DNA of 64,000 nucleotides from Spirochaeta africana DSM 8902 (GCF_000242595.2 NC_017098.1:558001-622000), one strand, 5' to 3'. Counted from the first letter of the stretch, positions 47,780 to 56,600 are shown. The notes: generated by a model not told the origin, from the letters alone. Numbers and translations: made by a program.

Positions 47780-48838
47780 CTAAAAACGGATCAGGCTTGA
47801 GGGATCCTCGCTTATTATGCGCGAGAATTCGCTCAGGTCTTCCAGTATTTCGTTCAGGATCTCCATTGATCGCAGCACATCGCGGCTGGAACGGATTATG
47901 GTCATGTCCATACGGTTAAAGGTCGTACCGAACTGCTCCAGCAGCACAGCGGTTTCGCCAGCAATCTCGGCCAGCGGCACCTGCGCAATAGTGTCGGCAA
48001 TCTCTGCCAGATTATGCGATATCTCGGCTGATCGTTCGGCGGTGGTTGCCGCATTCTGCAGTATACCGATCCATTCCGGCGACTCGGTCAGTTCCCGTAT
48101 GCGGCCGGTAATCTCCTGGAGGTCGGCAGCGCCGGCAGCGATTGCCTCCAGGCTGGAATCGAACTGCGGGCTGCCGGTGACGGCTTCCAGCCGGGCCGAG
48201 ATGACCGCCGCCGAGGCAGCCAGCTGCTGCAGATCCTCGGTAATACTGTCCAGGCGCACAATGGAGGCAGCAAGCGGTTCGCCGGCCTCGGCCAGGGTTT
48301 CATCGACGTGGGCCAGGATGCTGCGCACGCGCTGCTGATTGTCGGGACCAAGCAGCAGATTGATGTTGTTCAGGGTCTGTTCAACCTTGGCAATGATAAT
48401 CTGAGCATCTCCGGTAATGTTGTCAAACAGGGAGGTGCCCGGGGTGATATATGATTCCGGCGGCAGCAGGGCGGCTGCCCGTGACCCGCCTATAAGCTCG
48501 ATCTGCCTCCCGCCGGTTATCCCGGTCATGGTGAGCTGGGCCTCGACATCGGCCTTGATCGGCACCCCTTCCTGCAGACTTAATACGACGGTTACCCGTC
48601 GTGGTTCCTCGGGATCAAAGCGTATATCATCAACCCGACCAACCTGAATGCCCTGGTACAGTACCGAACTGCCCAGCTGCAGTCCGCTCACCGGCTGATC
48701 CAGAAACTCTATGTAGTAGATGTCGCGAGACTGCAGCAGTGCATCCCCCAAAACCCAGATAAAGAAGCCGATTGTCAGAATTCCGCCGACCAGCCAAAAG
48801 ATCCCGAGCCGAATTTTCTGTTCTGTGGTCAAGCGCAT
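47780..48838 (-). CDS. mlaD: MCE-domain substrate-binding protein (MlaD type)
   Basis: This 352-residue protein has an N-terminal TM helix (LGIFWLVGGILTIGFFIWVL) and then an MCE domain (about 38-120: YYIEFLDQPVSGLQLGSSVL, YQGIQVGRVDDIRF, MTGITGGRQIELIGG). A long periplasmic helical tail follows (about 150-352) with heptad-like repeats and an Asn/Leu-rich end. Such tails form a tube that conducts lipid across the periplasm. First of four genes. The promoter ends 6 nt before the ATG. The next gene starts 9 bp after this stop. Confidence 0.93.
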   Translation of the reverse strand: MRLTTEQKIRLGIFWLVGGILTIGFFIWVLGDALLQSRDIYYIEFLDQPVSGLQLGSSVLYQGIQVGRVDDIRFDPEEPRRVTVVLSLQEGVPIKADVEAQLTMTGITGGRQIELIGGSRAAALLPPESYITPGTSLFDNITGDAQIIIAKVEQTLNNINLLLGPDNQQRVRSILAHVDETLAEAGEPLAASIVRLDSITEDLQQLAASAAVISARLEAVTGSPQFDSSLEAIAAGAADLQEITGRIRELTESPEWIGILQNAATTAERSAEISHNLAEIADTIAQVPLAEIAGETAVLLEQFGTTFNRMDMTIIRSSRDVLRSMEILNEILEDLSEFSRIISEDPSSLIRF

Positions 48839-48844
48839 GCTGTA

Positions 48845-48873
48845 ACTTTCGTACAGTGGGAGGGGTGTGTCAA
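48845..48873 (-). promoter_or_regulatory. Promoter of the MCE operon (leaderless type)
   Basis: TTGACA (perfect), 17 nt, GAAAGT, then 6 nt to the mlaD ATG. The -10 box is weak, but spacing and distance equal those of the other leaderless genes. Confidence 0.5.
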
Positions 48874-48902
48874 TACAAGGGAAATGCAGCAGCAGGATTC
48901 GA

Positions 48903-48932
48903 ACCGCTGTCGGCTGTGGTGCCGACAGCGGT
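48903..48932 (-). terminator. Hairpin downstream of the 48938 gene
   Basis: A 12-bp perfect stem (ACCGCTGTCGGC with GCCGACAGCGGT) and a 6-nt loop lie 5 bp beyond the stop of the small barrel gene. There is no U-tract. The neighbouring GGATTCGAACC resembles a tRNA T-loop, but no tRNA can be folded around it. Confidence 0.45.
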
Positions 48933-48937
48933 CGTGG

Positions 48938-49543
48938 TCAGAAGGTCAGTGCGATGTACGGGAACAAGAGCAGGGAATGATCGACTGCCAGGTAGATGCT
49001 GCTTACGATATCCACTACGTCGTAATCAGCCATTACGCCTACAGCCAGACCAACGTTGTCAAGGAAAGAAATTCCAGCCTGTGCCTGACCTCTCAGGCCG
49101 GCCCCCATGTAGAATGTGGTGTTATCACCGGTGCCAATGAGATAGGCGATGCCGGCGCCACCGGCAGCTTGCAGGTGGAAGCGATCAGCGAACTCGCCGC
49201 GAAAGCCGACACCCAGCATGTAGCTCATGTTGAGCATAGGATCTGCCAGGTCCCCCGAAAAAGCAGGCGAGCTGCTTCCGTTGGAGAGTTCGGTTTCTCC
49301 ACGGGTAAGCCAGTTTGCGGTGCCTCGCCCGAAAATGCCTATGGAAGATCGAGCCTGCAGTATACTGTACTGCACACCGCTGCCGCTCAGGGTAGTGGTT
49401 GCGGTTGTGGTATCGTTGATGCTTTCTACCAGCTGATATCTGGCAAAGCCGAAGCCCAGGCTGTGATAATGATTGGTAGAATACCCGCTGGCAGCAGCAA
49501 GGAAAAATATGCAGGCAGCCAGGCAGAAGGTTTTGGATTGCAT
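48938..49543 (-). CDS. Small outer-membrane beta-barrel protein
   Basis: This 201-residue protein has a signal peptide cleaved near ASGYST. The mature part alternates hydrophobic and polar residues in strands joined by short turns (HSLGFGFARYQLVE, MLGVGFRGEFADRFHLQAAGG, YMGAGLRGQAQAGIS) and ends in the aromatic strand LLLFPYIALTF, the usual C-terminal signal for barrel assembly. It is probably an 8-stranded porin-like barrel. Function unknown. It is similar in size and style to the 50070 gene. Confidence 0.7.
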   Translation of the reverse strand: MQSKTFCLAACIFFLAAASGYSTNHYHSLGFGFARYQLVESINDTTTATTTLSGSGVQYSILQARSSIGIFGRGTANWLTRGETELSNGSSSPAFSGDLADPMLNMSYMLGVGFRGEFADRFHLQAAGGAGIAYLIGTGDNTTFYMGAGLRGQAQAGISFLDNVGLAVGVMADYDVVDIVSSIYLAVDHSLLLFPYIALTF

Positions 49544-49607
49544 GTAAGCCTCCGGTTGTTTTATCGGTAATTATGCAAATTACGCAGAAATATGCAATCT
49601 GTTCATA

Positions 49608-49640
49608 TAAAAAAACCGGAGTGGTCAGAGCACTCCGGTT
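49608..49640 (-). terminator. Rho-independent terminator of the 49662 lipoprotein gene
   Basis: On the minus strand a 10-bp stem (AACCGGAGTG with CACTCCGGTT, 7-nt loop) runs directly into a run of T. It lies 22 bp after the stop codon. Confidence 0.9.
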
Positions 49641-49661
49641 ATGGCAAGCGATCGCAGCAGC

Positions 49662-50030
49662 TTACTGCTGGATTGCGGCGCCCTCTACCTCAACGGTTCC
49701 CCAGGAGAGGAACGGGACAAATGAACTCAGAATGAAGTCCACAAAGGTGTATCCATCGCGGATTGTCATGTTGGTGACTGCGTTTGCATCGGCAGCAGTC
49801 AGCGCTGGTTCCAGAATGATGTCCAGCTGTTCGGTCGGGTTGTCGCCCAGTACGAACAGGGACGGGTGAATGATGTAGATGTAGCCTTCATCTACCGCAA
49901 TATCGCCGCGAGCTTCGCCGGTAACCGAGGCATATGCCAGGTTACCGTCGGTTGCGGTGTAGGTTGTCATACAGCCGGACAGAGCCACGGCTGCAGCAAG
50001 AATAATCAAGCCAAGCAGAATTTTTTTCAT
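49662..50030 (-). CDS. Small lipoprotein, unknown function
   Basis: This 122-residue protein starts at MKKILLGLIILAAAVALSGC (Cys 20). GGAGGATGG precedes the ATG, which is better than the in-frame ATG at 50042. The mature part has a beta-rich centre (DIAVDEGYIYIIHPSLFVLG, DGYTFVDFILSSFVPFLSWG) and ends with VEVEGAAIQQ. The size and the late hydrophobic LSSFVPFLSWG segment recall small TRL/Bor-like lipoproteins, without clear homology. It ends in a strong terminator. Confidence 0.7.
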   Translation of the reverse strand: MKKILLGLIILAAAVALSGCMTTYTATDGNLAYASVTGEARGDIAVDEGYIYIIHPSLFVLGDNPTEQLDIILEPALTAADANAVTNMTIRDGYTFVDFILSSFVPFLSWGTVEVEGAAIQQ

Positions 50031-50069
50031 ACCATCCTCCATTGAACACCCCTGCTCTGACCAGGGCTG

Positions 50070-50606
50070 TTACTGTTTGTTTCTCAGGGGATACGCCCCT
50101 AATAATCTTCCAATAAAAACTGTCCAGCCATGCGTCGAGTGATACGACGCACCGATACCGATGCCGCTGATAGGGCCAAGGGGAAGCCGGACATGCGGGG
50201 TAATGCGATACACTGGCGAATCATCATAGCCGAAGGCCCAGCCGACGTCGCCGGTAACATATACACCGAACAGTTTTGACTGTGCGCTGCTCAACCTCTC
50301 GAACAACGGGAGCTCAAGCCCGACCGAGGGGGTAAACCCCGCGTCCCAGGTGTAGCCAAGGTTGGCACGCAGGCGCGGGCGTACCAGGCCCCGACCGTAG
50401 CCATATGCCAGTCCGAGGCCGAGATACCTGGAGGAAATAAAACTGCGTACCGGTTCATCGGCATCAGCAGTAAAATCCCATTCCGTGTTTACACCGAAAT
50501 AGTGAGGCAGATAGCGATCGGATGTGGCCGATGCAGCTGCAGGTGCCCATAGAAATATACACAGCAATACACAGACTGTCACAGACAGTCTTCCGGGGGA
50601 GTTCAT
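50070..50606 (-). CDS. Small outer-membrane beta-barrel protein
   Basis: This 178-residue protein starts at MNSPGRLSV, with a signal peptide cleaved near AAASATS. An in-frame ATG at 50627 would only lengthen the leader. The mature part has barrel-like strands (YLGLGLAYGYGRGLVRPRLR, LFGVYVTGDVGWAFGYDD, GIGIGASYHSTHGWTVFIGR). A perfect TTGACA is found on the minus strand at 50638-50643, with only a weak -10 (TCCAGT) at 18 nt. Function unknown. It is 39 bp upstream of the 49662 lipoprotein gene. Confidence 0.65.
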   Translation of the reverse strand: MNSPGRLSVTVCVLLCIFLWAPAAASATSDRYLPHYFGVNTEWDFTADADEPVRSFISSRYLGLGLAYGYGRGLVRPRLRANLGYTWDAGFTPSVGLELPLFERLSSAQSKLFGVYVTGDVGWAFGYDDSPVYRITPHVRLPLGPISGIGIGASYHSTHGWTVFIGRLLGAYPLRNKQ

Positions 50607-50728
50607 ACCAAGCATCACTGGAAGCATAGCGCAGCCGGAATGTCAAATCAAATTATTCGTAAAAAAATTGTCCTGGTGCCCGGGTGGCAGACCCGGCAGG
50701 GTCTGCGGGCACAACAACAGGTAACCGA

Positions 50729-50757
50729 TTGACGCGTCCAATCCGCCATCATACACT
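50729..50757 (+). promoter_or_regulatory. Promoter of the CDF-ccdA unit (leaderless type)
   Basis: TTGACG, 17 nt, TACACT, then 7 nt to the ATG at 50765. No Shine-Dalgarno sequence is seen. Confidence 0.6.
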
Positions 50758-50764
50758 GCAGACA

Positions 50765-51685
50765 ATGAAACTGCATGAGAAATCCGCCGATACGGCTGTC
50801 GCCGGTCTGGTATCGGTGGTAGTGAATACTGCGCTGTTTGGAGTCAAGCTATGGGTCGGGATGCTGTCCGGCTCGCTGGCGATTATCGCTGATGCCTGGC
50901 ACACCCTGTCCGACAGCCTGTCCTCGGTGGTAGTTATCCTGGGGGCACTGGTGGCCAGCAAGCCAGAGGACGAGAACCATCCCTTCGGGCATCAGCGGGC
51001 CGAATGGATCGCCGCCCTGATTATAGCTGCTTTGCTGGCCATGGTTGCCCTGAATTTCGGGGTGGAAGCGGTGCAGCGCCTGCGCGAGGGTACCACCGCC
51101 CGGTACGGACTGGCAGCGGTGGCGGTGACCACTGCCTCGATTCTGATCAAGGAGGGGTTGGCGCAGTACTGTCTGCACCGGGCGCGTCGCAGCGGTTCCG
51201 AGGCCTTGCGTGCCGACGCCTGGCACCATCGCAGCGATGCATTCAGTTCCGTGGTTATCCTGGCAGGTATCCTGTTGGGATCCCGCTTTTTCTGGATTGA
51301 TGCCGTCCTTGGGCTGGCAGTTGCACTGCTGATTATGGCTACCGCGATATCCCTGCTGCGCCGGGTCAGCAGCCTGGTTATGGGAGAGTCGCCGGACAGC
51401 GAGCTGGTGCAGAGCCTGAGCAGGGTAGCTAATCGGGAGGCTGGACATGATGTGCTGCTGCATCATGTGCATCAGCATGTGTACGGCAACCACCGCGAGG
51501 TTACCATGCATATCCGGCTGGACAACGAGATGTCTATTGCCGAGGCCCATGAGATGGTCGATCGGATCGAGATGCGAATGCGACGTGAGCTGGATGTGGA
51601 GCCAACAATACATATCGAACCACGCCGACGGGTAGAGAGCCGATCGGCTGTCGACCCACACCTGAAAGGCCGGGTGAACCGATGA
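50765..51685 (+). CDS. Cation diffusion facilitator metal exporter
   Basis: This is a 306-residue CDF protein with six TMs. The two metal-site motifs are DAWHTLSD (D43, H46, D50 in TM2) and DAWHHRSD (TM5), and the cytosolic C-terminal domain has HHVHQHVYGNHREVTMHIRLD with several His. His-Asp sites of this kind fit Zn or Fe/Mn export by proton exchange; the exact metal cannot be read. The start at 50765 is set by the promoter just upstream; longer in-frame starts lie before that promoter. It overlaps ccdA by 4 bp. Confidence 0.92.
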   Translation: MKLHEKSADTAVAGLVSVVVNTALFGVKLWVGMLSGSLAIIADAWHTLSDSLSSVVVILGALVASKPEDENHPFGHQRAEWIAALIIAALLAMVALNFGVEAVQRLREGTTARYGLAAVAVTTASILIKEGLAQYCLHRARRSGSEALRADAWHHRSDAFSSVVILAGILLGSRFFWIDAVLGLAVALLIMATAISLLRRVSSLVMGESPDSELVQSLSRVANREAGHDVLLHHVHQHVYGNHREVTMHIRLDNEMSIAEAHEMVDRIEMRMRRELDVEPTIHIEPRRRVESRSAVDPHLKGRVNR

Positions 51686-52599
51686 ATGAAGTGACCGCTG
51701 TTACCGCTGTTGTTGCCGGTGTTGTTTCGTTTCTGAGTCCGTGCGTGCTGCCACTGATCCCCTCGTATCTCTCGTTTATCGGCGGCACCAATGCGGCTCA
51801 GCATGGGCGACGGGTGTTGCTGCATACCGTTTTTTTCGTGCTGGGTTTCTCGGTGGTGTTTACCCTGCTGGGGGCAGGTATTGCTGCCGGCGGAAGCATG
51901 CTTACCGCATACGCTCCGGTGTATGAATTGATCGCCGGCAGCCTGATCATGCTGCTGGGGCTTAACCTGATCTTCGGGTTCATGCCGCTGCTGTATCGGG
52001 AGGCACGGGTACATGCCAGACGCTCGCCGGCTGGTCCCCTCGGCGCATTCGCGATCGGTACGGCGTTTGGTGCCGGGTGGACCCCCTGCATCGGGCCGAT
52101 ACTGGCATCGATTCTGCTCCTGGCAGGGATGGAGGGGGGCGCCATGGCCGGGATTGCCTATCTGGCGCTCTACTCACTTGGACTGGGGGTACCGTTTCTG
52201 CTGGCAGGGGCATTTCTGCGGCATTTCAGCCGCTTCCAGCAGCTGTTGCGTCGGCATACCGGCCGGATACAGACCGGCTCGGGGGTGCTGCTGACCGGGC
52301 TGGGCGCGCTGATTGCCTCTGGCAGGTTCCAGCTGTTTACCTCCTGGCTGCTGTCTGCCGGGGGGCGTCTTGAGCAATGGGGGCTGCAAAACCCGGTGGC
52401 TGCCTCGGCTGCGGCTGCAGCCCTGTTGTGCGCGGTTGGCTGGGCAGGTGTAGGAGTACAGCTGCTGCGACGGCGACGACCGGGGCTGGCCGCCGCCGGC
52501 AGTGCCGGGGTCGGAACCCTGCTGGCCGTACTCGAGCTGGCCGGCGTACTGAATCTGCTGGTGCTGCTGGGGGGCTACCTGCAGTTCCAGGGAATATAG
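51682..52599 (+). CDS. ccdA: CcdA-type thiol-disulfide transmembrane electron carrier
   Basis: This 305-residue member of the CcdA/DsbD-beta family has redox cysteines C21 (FLSPCVLPLIPSYLSFIGG) and C136 (GAGWTPCIGPI). It moves electrons from cytosolic thioredoxin to periplasmic or exported thioredoxin-like proteins. Six core TMs are followed by an extra C-terminal region of about 60 residues with two more hydrophobic segments. The TlpA-like gene just downstream, convergent with an 8-bp gap, is its natural electron acceptor. The coupling to a metal exporter upstream is unusual but may be only operon convenience. Confidence 0.92.
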   Translation: MNEVTAVTAVVAGVVSFLSPCVLPLIPSYLSFIGGTNAAQHGRRVLLHTVFFVLGFSVVFTLLGAGIAAGGSMLTAYAPVYELIAGSLIMLLGLNLIFGFMPLLYREARVHARRSPAGPLGAFAIGTAFGAGWTPCIGPILASILLLAGMEGGAMAGIAYLALYSLGLGVPFLLAGAFLRHFSRFQQLLRRHTGRIQTGSGVLLTGLGALIASGRFQLFTSWLLSAGGRLEQWGLQNPVAASAAAAALLCAVGWAGVGVQLLRRRRPGLAAAGSAGVGTLLAVLELAGVLNLLVLLGGYLQFQGI

Positions 52600-52607
52600 C
52601 GGGTCTG

Positions 52608-53522
52608 CTACTCGAGTAAGGAACGCAGCTGCCCGCGCAGTACAGCGGCGCTGACGGCGCCAACCCGACGGTGCACCACCCGGCCATCGCTGTCCAGAAT
52701 AAAGGTTGTCGGTACGACACGCACCCCGTAACGGGCCTGGAGCATGCCGTCGGTATCCATCAGCTGCAGGAAACCCGGGTCATAGCGGGAGGTGAAGCCG
52801 GCTACCTGCTGCGCGCTCTGCTCGGTATGGGTCAGGTTGATGCCGACCACCTGGATTTCACTGCCGAATTCCTGTTGAAGGGTAACCAGTTCCGGGAATT
52901 CGGCCCGGCAGGGCGGACACCAGGTTGCCCAGAAATTCACTACCGTCGGGCTCCCCTGCAGGTCGGCCAGCGATACCCGCTCGTCGCTGTTGTGCAGTAC
53001 TGCCTCCAGGGTTGCCAGGGAAAAGTCCGGTGCCTCGGCGCCAATCCTGATCCCGGACGTCTGCCCAGGGCGCTGCTCCAGCAGGGAGGCCAGTCGTTGT
53101 CCCGGGATCCAGATCAGCAGTCCCACGGCAAGCATAATACCGAGACTGCGTTTCAGCTGGAGTGTGTAGCGGCTGCTGTCCCGCAGGGTGGCTCGATGCC
53201 GGACCGCCACGTAGACGGCAGCGGCGATCAGACCGGCGAGAGTGCCGGCCGGCCCACCGGGAAGATACAGCAGGGCAATCGGTGCCGCCAAAACGGTTCG
53301 CAGGGAAAACAGCAGCGGCGAGAGCTTCCAGACAACCACAAACACCAGCACGGCGGTAAATCCGGTATCTACCACGGCCGATGACAGACGGGCAGGTTCG
53401 GTTTCCGGCAGATTCCGCGATTCTCTGGCCAGGGTGGCGTAGAGCCATCCCGCCAGCAGGGCTGCGGCGGCAGCTGCGGCCGTCAACAGATAGGTGAATG
53501 GCAGAGATAATAATTGAGTCAT
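52608..53522 (-). CDS. TlpA/ResA-like thioredoxin with four-TM membrane domain
   Basis: This is a 304-residue protein. Four hydrophobic segments (about 8-30, 51-71, 77-107, 126-141) precede an AhpC/TlpA-type thioredoxin domain (about 158-304) with APDFSLATLEA, the active site WCPPC (C202, C205) in NFWATWCPPCRAEFPELV, and the cis-Pro loop VRVVPTTFILD. It should reduce disulfides of exported proteins with electrons from CcdA. The membrane part includes a Gly/Pro turn (YLPGGPAGTLAGLIAAAVY) resembling LGT/diacylglyceryl-like polytopic domains seen in some TlpA fusions; this is uncertain. The promoter lies within the 3' end of the kinase gene. Confidence 0.87.
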   Translation of the reverse strand: MTQLLSLPFTYLLTAAAAAAALLAGWLYATLARESRNLPETEPARLSSAVVDTGFTAVLVFVVVWKLSPLLFSLRTVLAAPIALLYLPGGPAGTLAGLIAAAVYVAVRHRATLRDSSRYTLQLKRSLGIMLAVGLLIWIPGQRLASLLEQRPGQTSGIRIGAEAPDFSLATLEAVLHNSDERVSLADLQGSPTVVNFWATWCPPCRAEFPELVTLQQEFGSEIQVVGINLTHTEQSAQQVAGFTSRYDPGFLQLMDTDGMLQARYGVRVVPTTFILDSDGRVVHRRVGAVSAAVLRGQLRSLLE

Positions 53523-53528
53523 CTACTC

Positions 53529-53557
53529 AAGATACCGTAATCACTCCCGGATGCCAA
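53529..53557 (-). promoter_or_regulatory. Promoter of the TlpA-like gene (leaderless type)
   Basis: TTGGCA, 17 nt, TATCTT on the minus strand, then 6 nt to the ATG at 53522. It is embedded in the last codons of the PAS kinase gene. No Shine-Dalgarno sequence is present. Confidence 0.55.
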
Positions 53558-55397
53558 CCGGAAGATGGCAGGTGACGCTGGTACCCTCCCCGGGGGTGCT
53601 GCGTATTTCCAGTTCTCCACCAACCTCCTGCAGCAGTCGCTGGGCGATAGTCAGTCCAAGGCCGACCCCACCGAAGGTCCGGGTAAGCCCGGTATCGGTC
53701 TGGAAAAAGGGTTCACAGACCCGTGACAGTGCATCGGTCGGTATCCCGATGCCGCTGTCATGCACGGTAACAGAAAGTTTGGCGGTCGGCGAGGGGGCAA
53801 CAGCTGCCTCAACCTGGATTGTTCCGGCAGTGGTGAACTTGATGGCGTTGTGCAGGATGTGTGACAGGATCTGGCGCAGCCGCCCCGGATATCCCTCTAC
53901 CCATTCCTGCTGCAGCCGGGAATAGTCAACGGCAAAATCCAGTCCCTTCTCGCTGGCCTGGGCGGCATAGCCGTTGGCAGTGCCATCGAGGACCGAGGGG
54001 ATGTGAAAACGCATGCGCTGCTGCTGCAGGCTGCTGCTGTCCAGGCGGCTGAAGGCCAGAATCTCCTGCACCACATCGTACAGACGGTTCCCGCTTTCAC
54101 CGATCATCTGCAGCAGCTCCCGCTGCGATTCACTGACCTGCGGGTCGCTTTGCAGCAGTTCCACCACCCCGATAATCCCGTTGAGCGGGGTGCGCAGTTC
54201 ATGGCTCATGTTGGCAATAAACTGATCCCGCACAATGTTGGCAGCATCGGCCTGATCCAGGGCTGCCTGGAGTTCGCTCTCCATGCGTACCCGGTAGGTG
54301 ATGTTGCGCGCGGTTTCCACCACGCCAAGAAACCTGCCGCTGGGAGTCAGCACCGGGTGGGCGTGAATAACCCATGTCTCGCCATTGGGTTTGGTGTGCT
54401 CCCACCAGTCCGCCTGTCGGGTACGGAAGCAGTGCACCACCGGGCAGCCGGTACAGGCCTTGTCCGGGGTGTTGGACCACAGGCTGTAGCAGTGTTTGCC
54501 GATGAGCTCGCCGGGGGCGGCGTTCATGGTTTGTTCAGCCGCCCGGTTGGCCCAGGTAATCCGCATATCATCGGCAGCGTAGTACATAACCATATCCGAC
54601 ACGGCTGCCAGTATCTGGGAGAGCTGCAGCTGACTGGTCTGCAGTGCGTCCTCGGCCATCTTTGTCTCGGTGATATCCCGGGCTATGGCATGAACCACAA
54701 CCGGTTGCTGGCGGGAATCCTGCTCGTAGGCGATCTGCAGTTCAACCCAGACCTGGCTGCCGCCGGGTTTGTGCAGGCGCAGCCGGAAGCAGCTGTGCTC
54801 CGGCAGTTCGGCTGCCAGCACCCGCTGTACCAGATGGCGGTCGTCGCGGTGGACACAGCGGTACAGCAGTCCCGCATCGGCATACAGCTGTGCCGGCTGC
54901 AGCCCGACCAGCTGCTCGACAGAGGGGCTGAGATAGCGGAATCGCACCTGCGGGCGCAGCTGCAGGCGGCAGAAGGTGTCGCGAGAGAGGCTGTCGAACC
55001 TGCCGAAGTCGCTTTGCTGCAGCGTCAGCTCTGCCTCGGTCTGTTTACGTTCGGTGATGTCCTCGACGATGGTGGCAAACCTGTCGTCGCCGGCGGCAAA
55101 GGCATGTACCCGGAACCAGCGACCCAGGGGTTGCGAGAAGTCTTCGAACTGTGTCGATGTTCCCCCGCCGGCTACCTCCCCGTAACGGGGTATCCAGTCG
55201 GCCTGATCCTCCGCGATGTCCGGCAGCAGCTCGGTAACCCGCCGGTCGATGATCTGCTCGGCTGGTGCACCGAACAGATCAGCAAAGGGGGCGTTACAAT
55301 CGAGGTAGATATAATCGATTGCCCTGCCGGCCGGATCGCGCACCATCCGGTGCAGTGCACAGGCGAGCGGCATGGCCTGCAGCAGATCGGGGTTCAT
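53541..55397 (-). CDS. Multi-PAS sensor histidine kinase, soluble, with Cys cluster
   Basis: The start MNPDLL at 55397 follows GGAGGAC; a longer frame starts at 55421. The protein is 618 residues with three PAS domains (about 10-125, 140-255, 265-385). The third carries C303, C315, C318 and C323, including ACTGCPVVHC, a cluster found in a PAS subgroup and able to bind metal or an FeS centre (inference). HisKA has H399 (NMSHELRTPLNGIIGVVEL). HATPase_c has ILHNAIKFTTAG, HDSGIGIP and GGVGLGLTIAQRLL. There is no receiver. The partner regulator is not in the window. Confidence 0.9.
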   Translation of the reverse strand: MNPDLLQAMPLACALHRMVRDPAGRAIDYIYLDCNAPFADLFGAPAEQIIDRRVTELLPDIAEDQADWIPRYGEVAGGGTSTQFEDFSQPLGRWFRVHAFAAGDDRFATIVEDITERKQTEAELTLQQSDFGRFDSLSRDTFCRLQLRPQVRFRYLSPSVEQLVGLQPAQLYADAGLLYRCVHRDDRHLVQRVLAAELPEHSCFRLRLHKPGGSQVWVELQIAYEQDSRQQPVVVHAIARDITETKMAEDALQTSQLQLSQILAAVSDMVMYYAADDMRITWANRAAEQTMNAAPGELIGKHCYSLWSNTPDKACTGCPVVHCFRTRQADWWEHTKPNGETWVIHAHPVLTPSGRFLGVVETARNITYRVRMESELQAALDQADAANIVRDQFIANMSHELRTPLNGIIGVVELLQSDPQVSESQRELLQMIGESGNRLYDVVQEILAFSRLDSSSLQQQRMRFHIPSVLDGTANGYAAQASEKGLDFAVDYSRLQQEWVEGYPGRLRQILSHILHNAIKFTTAGTIQVEAAVAPSPTAKLSVTVHDSGIGIPTDALSRVCEPFFQTDTGLTRTFGGVGLGLTIAQRLLQEVGGELEIRSTPGEGTSVTCHLPVGIRE

Positions 55398-55528
55398 TCT
55401 GTCCTCCGGAACGTCCATCACCCTGAATTATCGTACAAAATGCCTGATGGTTGTGCGCTTTTCTTCGATTTTTGGCTGGAAATAGTGTAAACTGGTTCTG
55501 GAAACAATGAGGAAGGAGCTGCACGTAA

Positions 55529-56590
55529 TTGAGGAAAAGTAAAAGAGTGACGATTAACGATATAGCCCGGGAAACAGGCTACTCCAAGACCACGGTGTCG
55601 TTCGCGTTCAACTCGCCCAAACGGCTGCCGCAAGCAACGGTAGACAAAATCCTGACTGCGGCGCGGGAGATGGGGTATGCCCCGGATCCCCTGGCGCGCA
55701 GTATGGCAACGCGACGCACCGGCACGATCGGGCTGCTGCTGCCGCAGGATCTGCCGATCATCGCCGAGAATCATCTGTTCAATCAGCTGCTGTGCGGTAT
55801 CGGCAATGTCCTGGAGAAGGATCATCGCTCGGTGCTGCTGGTGCCGCCGGTGGGCGGCAGTATGGCCGATGCGATTGCCGGAGCGGTGGTAGACGGGTTT
55901 ATTACCTGGGGGCTTGAGCGTGAACACAAGGCGGTGTCGGTGCTGGAGCAGCGCGGGGTGCCGTATGTAATGCTCGACGGCGACCCGGCCGATCAGATGC
56001 CGTGCGTGAATGTGGACGACCGACAGGGTGCCCGACGGGCGATGCGGCGGGTGCTGCAGGATGGCCATCGGCAGATTACCATCCTGACATTCCTGAACCC
56101 CTACGGACTGGAGTATCAGCGCTACTACGGTACTATTCGTAACCGGATCGAGGGCTATCAGGATGCATTGCAGGAGTTCGGCCTTAGCCTGGAGTCGCCG
56201 GGGATACGCCTGGATATGGGGCATGTAACCAAGATCGACGGACGGGCTGCTATGCAGCGGTTGTGGGATCACGATGGCGGGCGATCGACCGCCCTGGTAT
56301 CGATGAGCGACGCTGCGGCGGTCGGGGCGGTGGAGTATTGTCTGGAGAATAATATCCGGGTACCGGAGGATTTCTCGGTTATCGGGTTCGACGATATCCC
56401 GGAGGCCGCCATGCTGCGTCCGGGGCTGACTACCATTGCCCAGCCCGGGGTGGAGAAGGGGGCTGCTGCCACCCGGATCCTGCTGGATCTGCTGAACGGG
56501 CGGACGGTGCAGGATCAGGTGATGCTGGAGACCCGGCTTGTTGAGCGCGGGTCGGTGGGACCGGCTGCAGTGGCCGCCCTGCGGGCGTAA
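55529..56590 (+). CDS. LacI-family transcriptional repressor
   Basis: This 353-residue protein has a TTG start with AAGGAG 10 nt upstream. The LacI helix-turn-helix is complete (VTINDIARETGYSKTTVSFAFN, read as two helices, and the hinge DPLARSMATRRTGTIGLLLP). The periplasmic-binding-protein-like core ends with GFDDIPEAAMLRPGLTTIAQP. It probably senses a sugar or related metabolite; the target is unknown. Just upstream, AAACTGGTTC (near 55489) is a partial palindrome that could be its own operator. It converges on the yfcC-like gene, so regulation of that unit is only a possibility. Confidence 0.9.
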   Translation: MRKSKRVTINDIARETGYSKTTVSFAFNSPKRLPQATVDKILTAAREMGYAPDPLARSMATRRTGTIGLLLPQDLPIIAENHLFNQLLCGIGNVLEKDHRSVLLVPPVGGSMADAIAGAVVDGFITWGLEREHKAVSVLEQRGVPYVMLDGDPADQMPCVNVDDRQGARRAMRRVLQDGHRQITILTFLNPYGLEYQRYYGTIRNRIEGYQDALQEFGLSLESPGIRLDMGHVTKIDGRAAMQRLWDHDGGRSTALVSMSDAAAVGAVEYCLENNIRVPEDFSVIGFDDIPEAAMLRPGLTTIAQPGVEKGAAATRILLDLLNGRTVQDQVMLETRLVERGSVGPAAVAALRA

Positions 56591-56600
56591 GCCGGCCGGC

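Noticed and set aside
48890-48935. GGATTCGAACC-like sequence beside a strong hairpin, suggesting a tRNA or an attachment site.
   Set aside because: The T-stem does not pair, and no anticodon arm or acceptor partner is found within 90 bp on either side. It is best read as a transcript-end hairpin.
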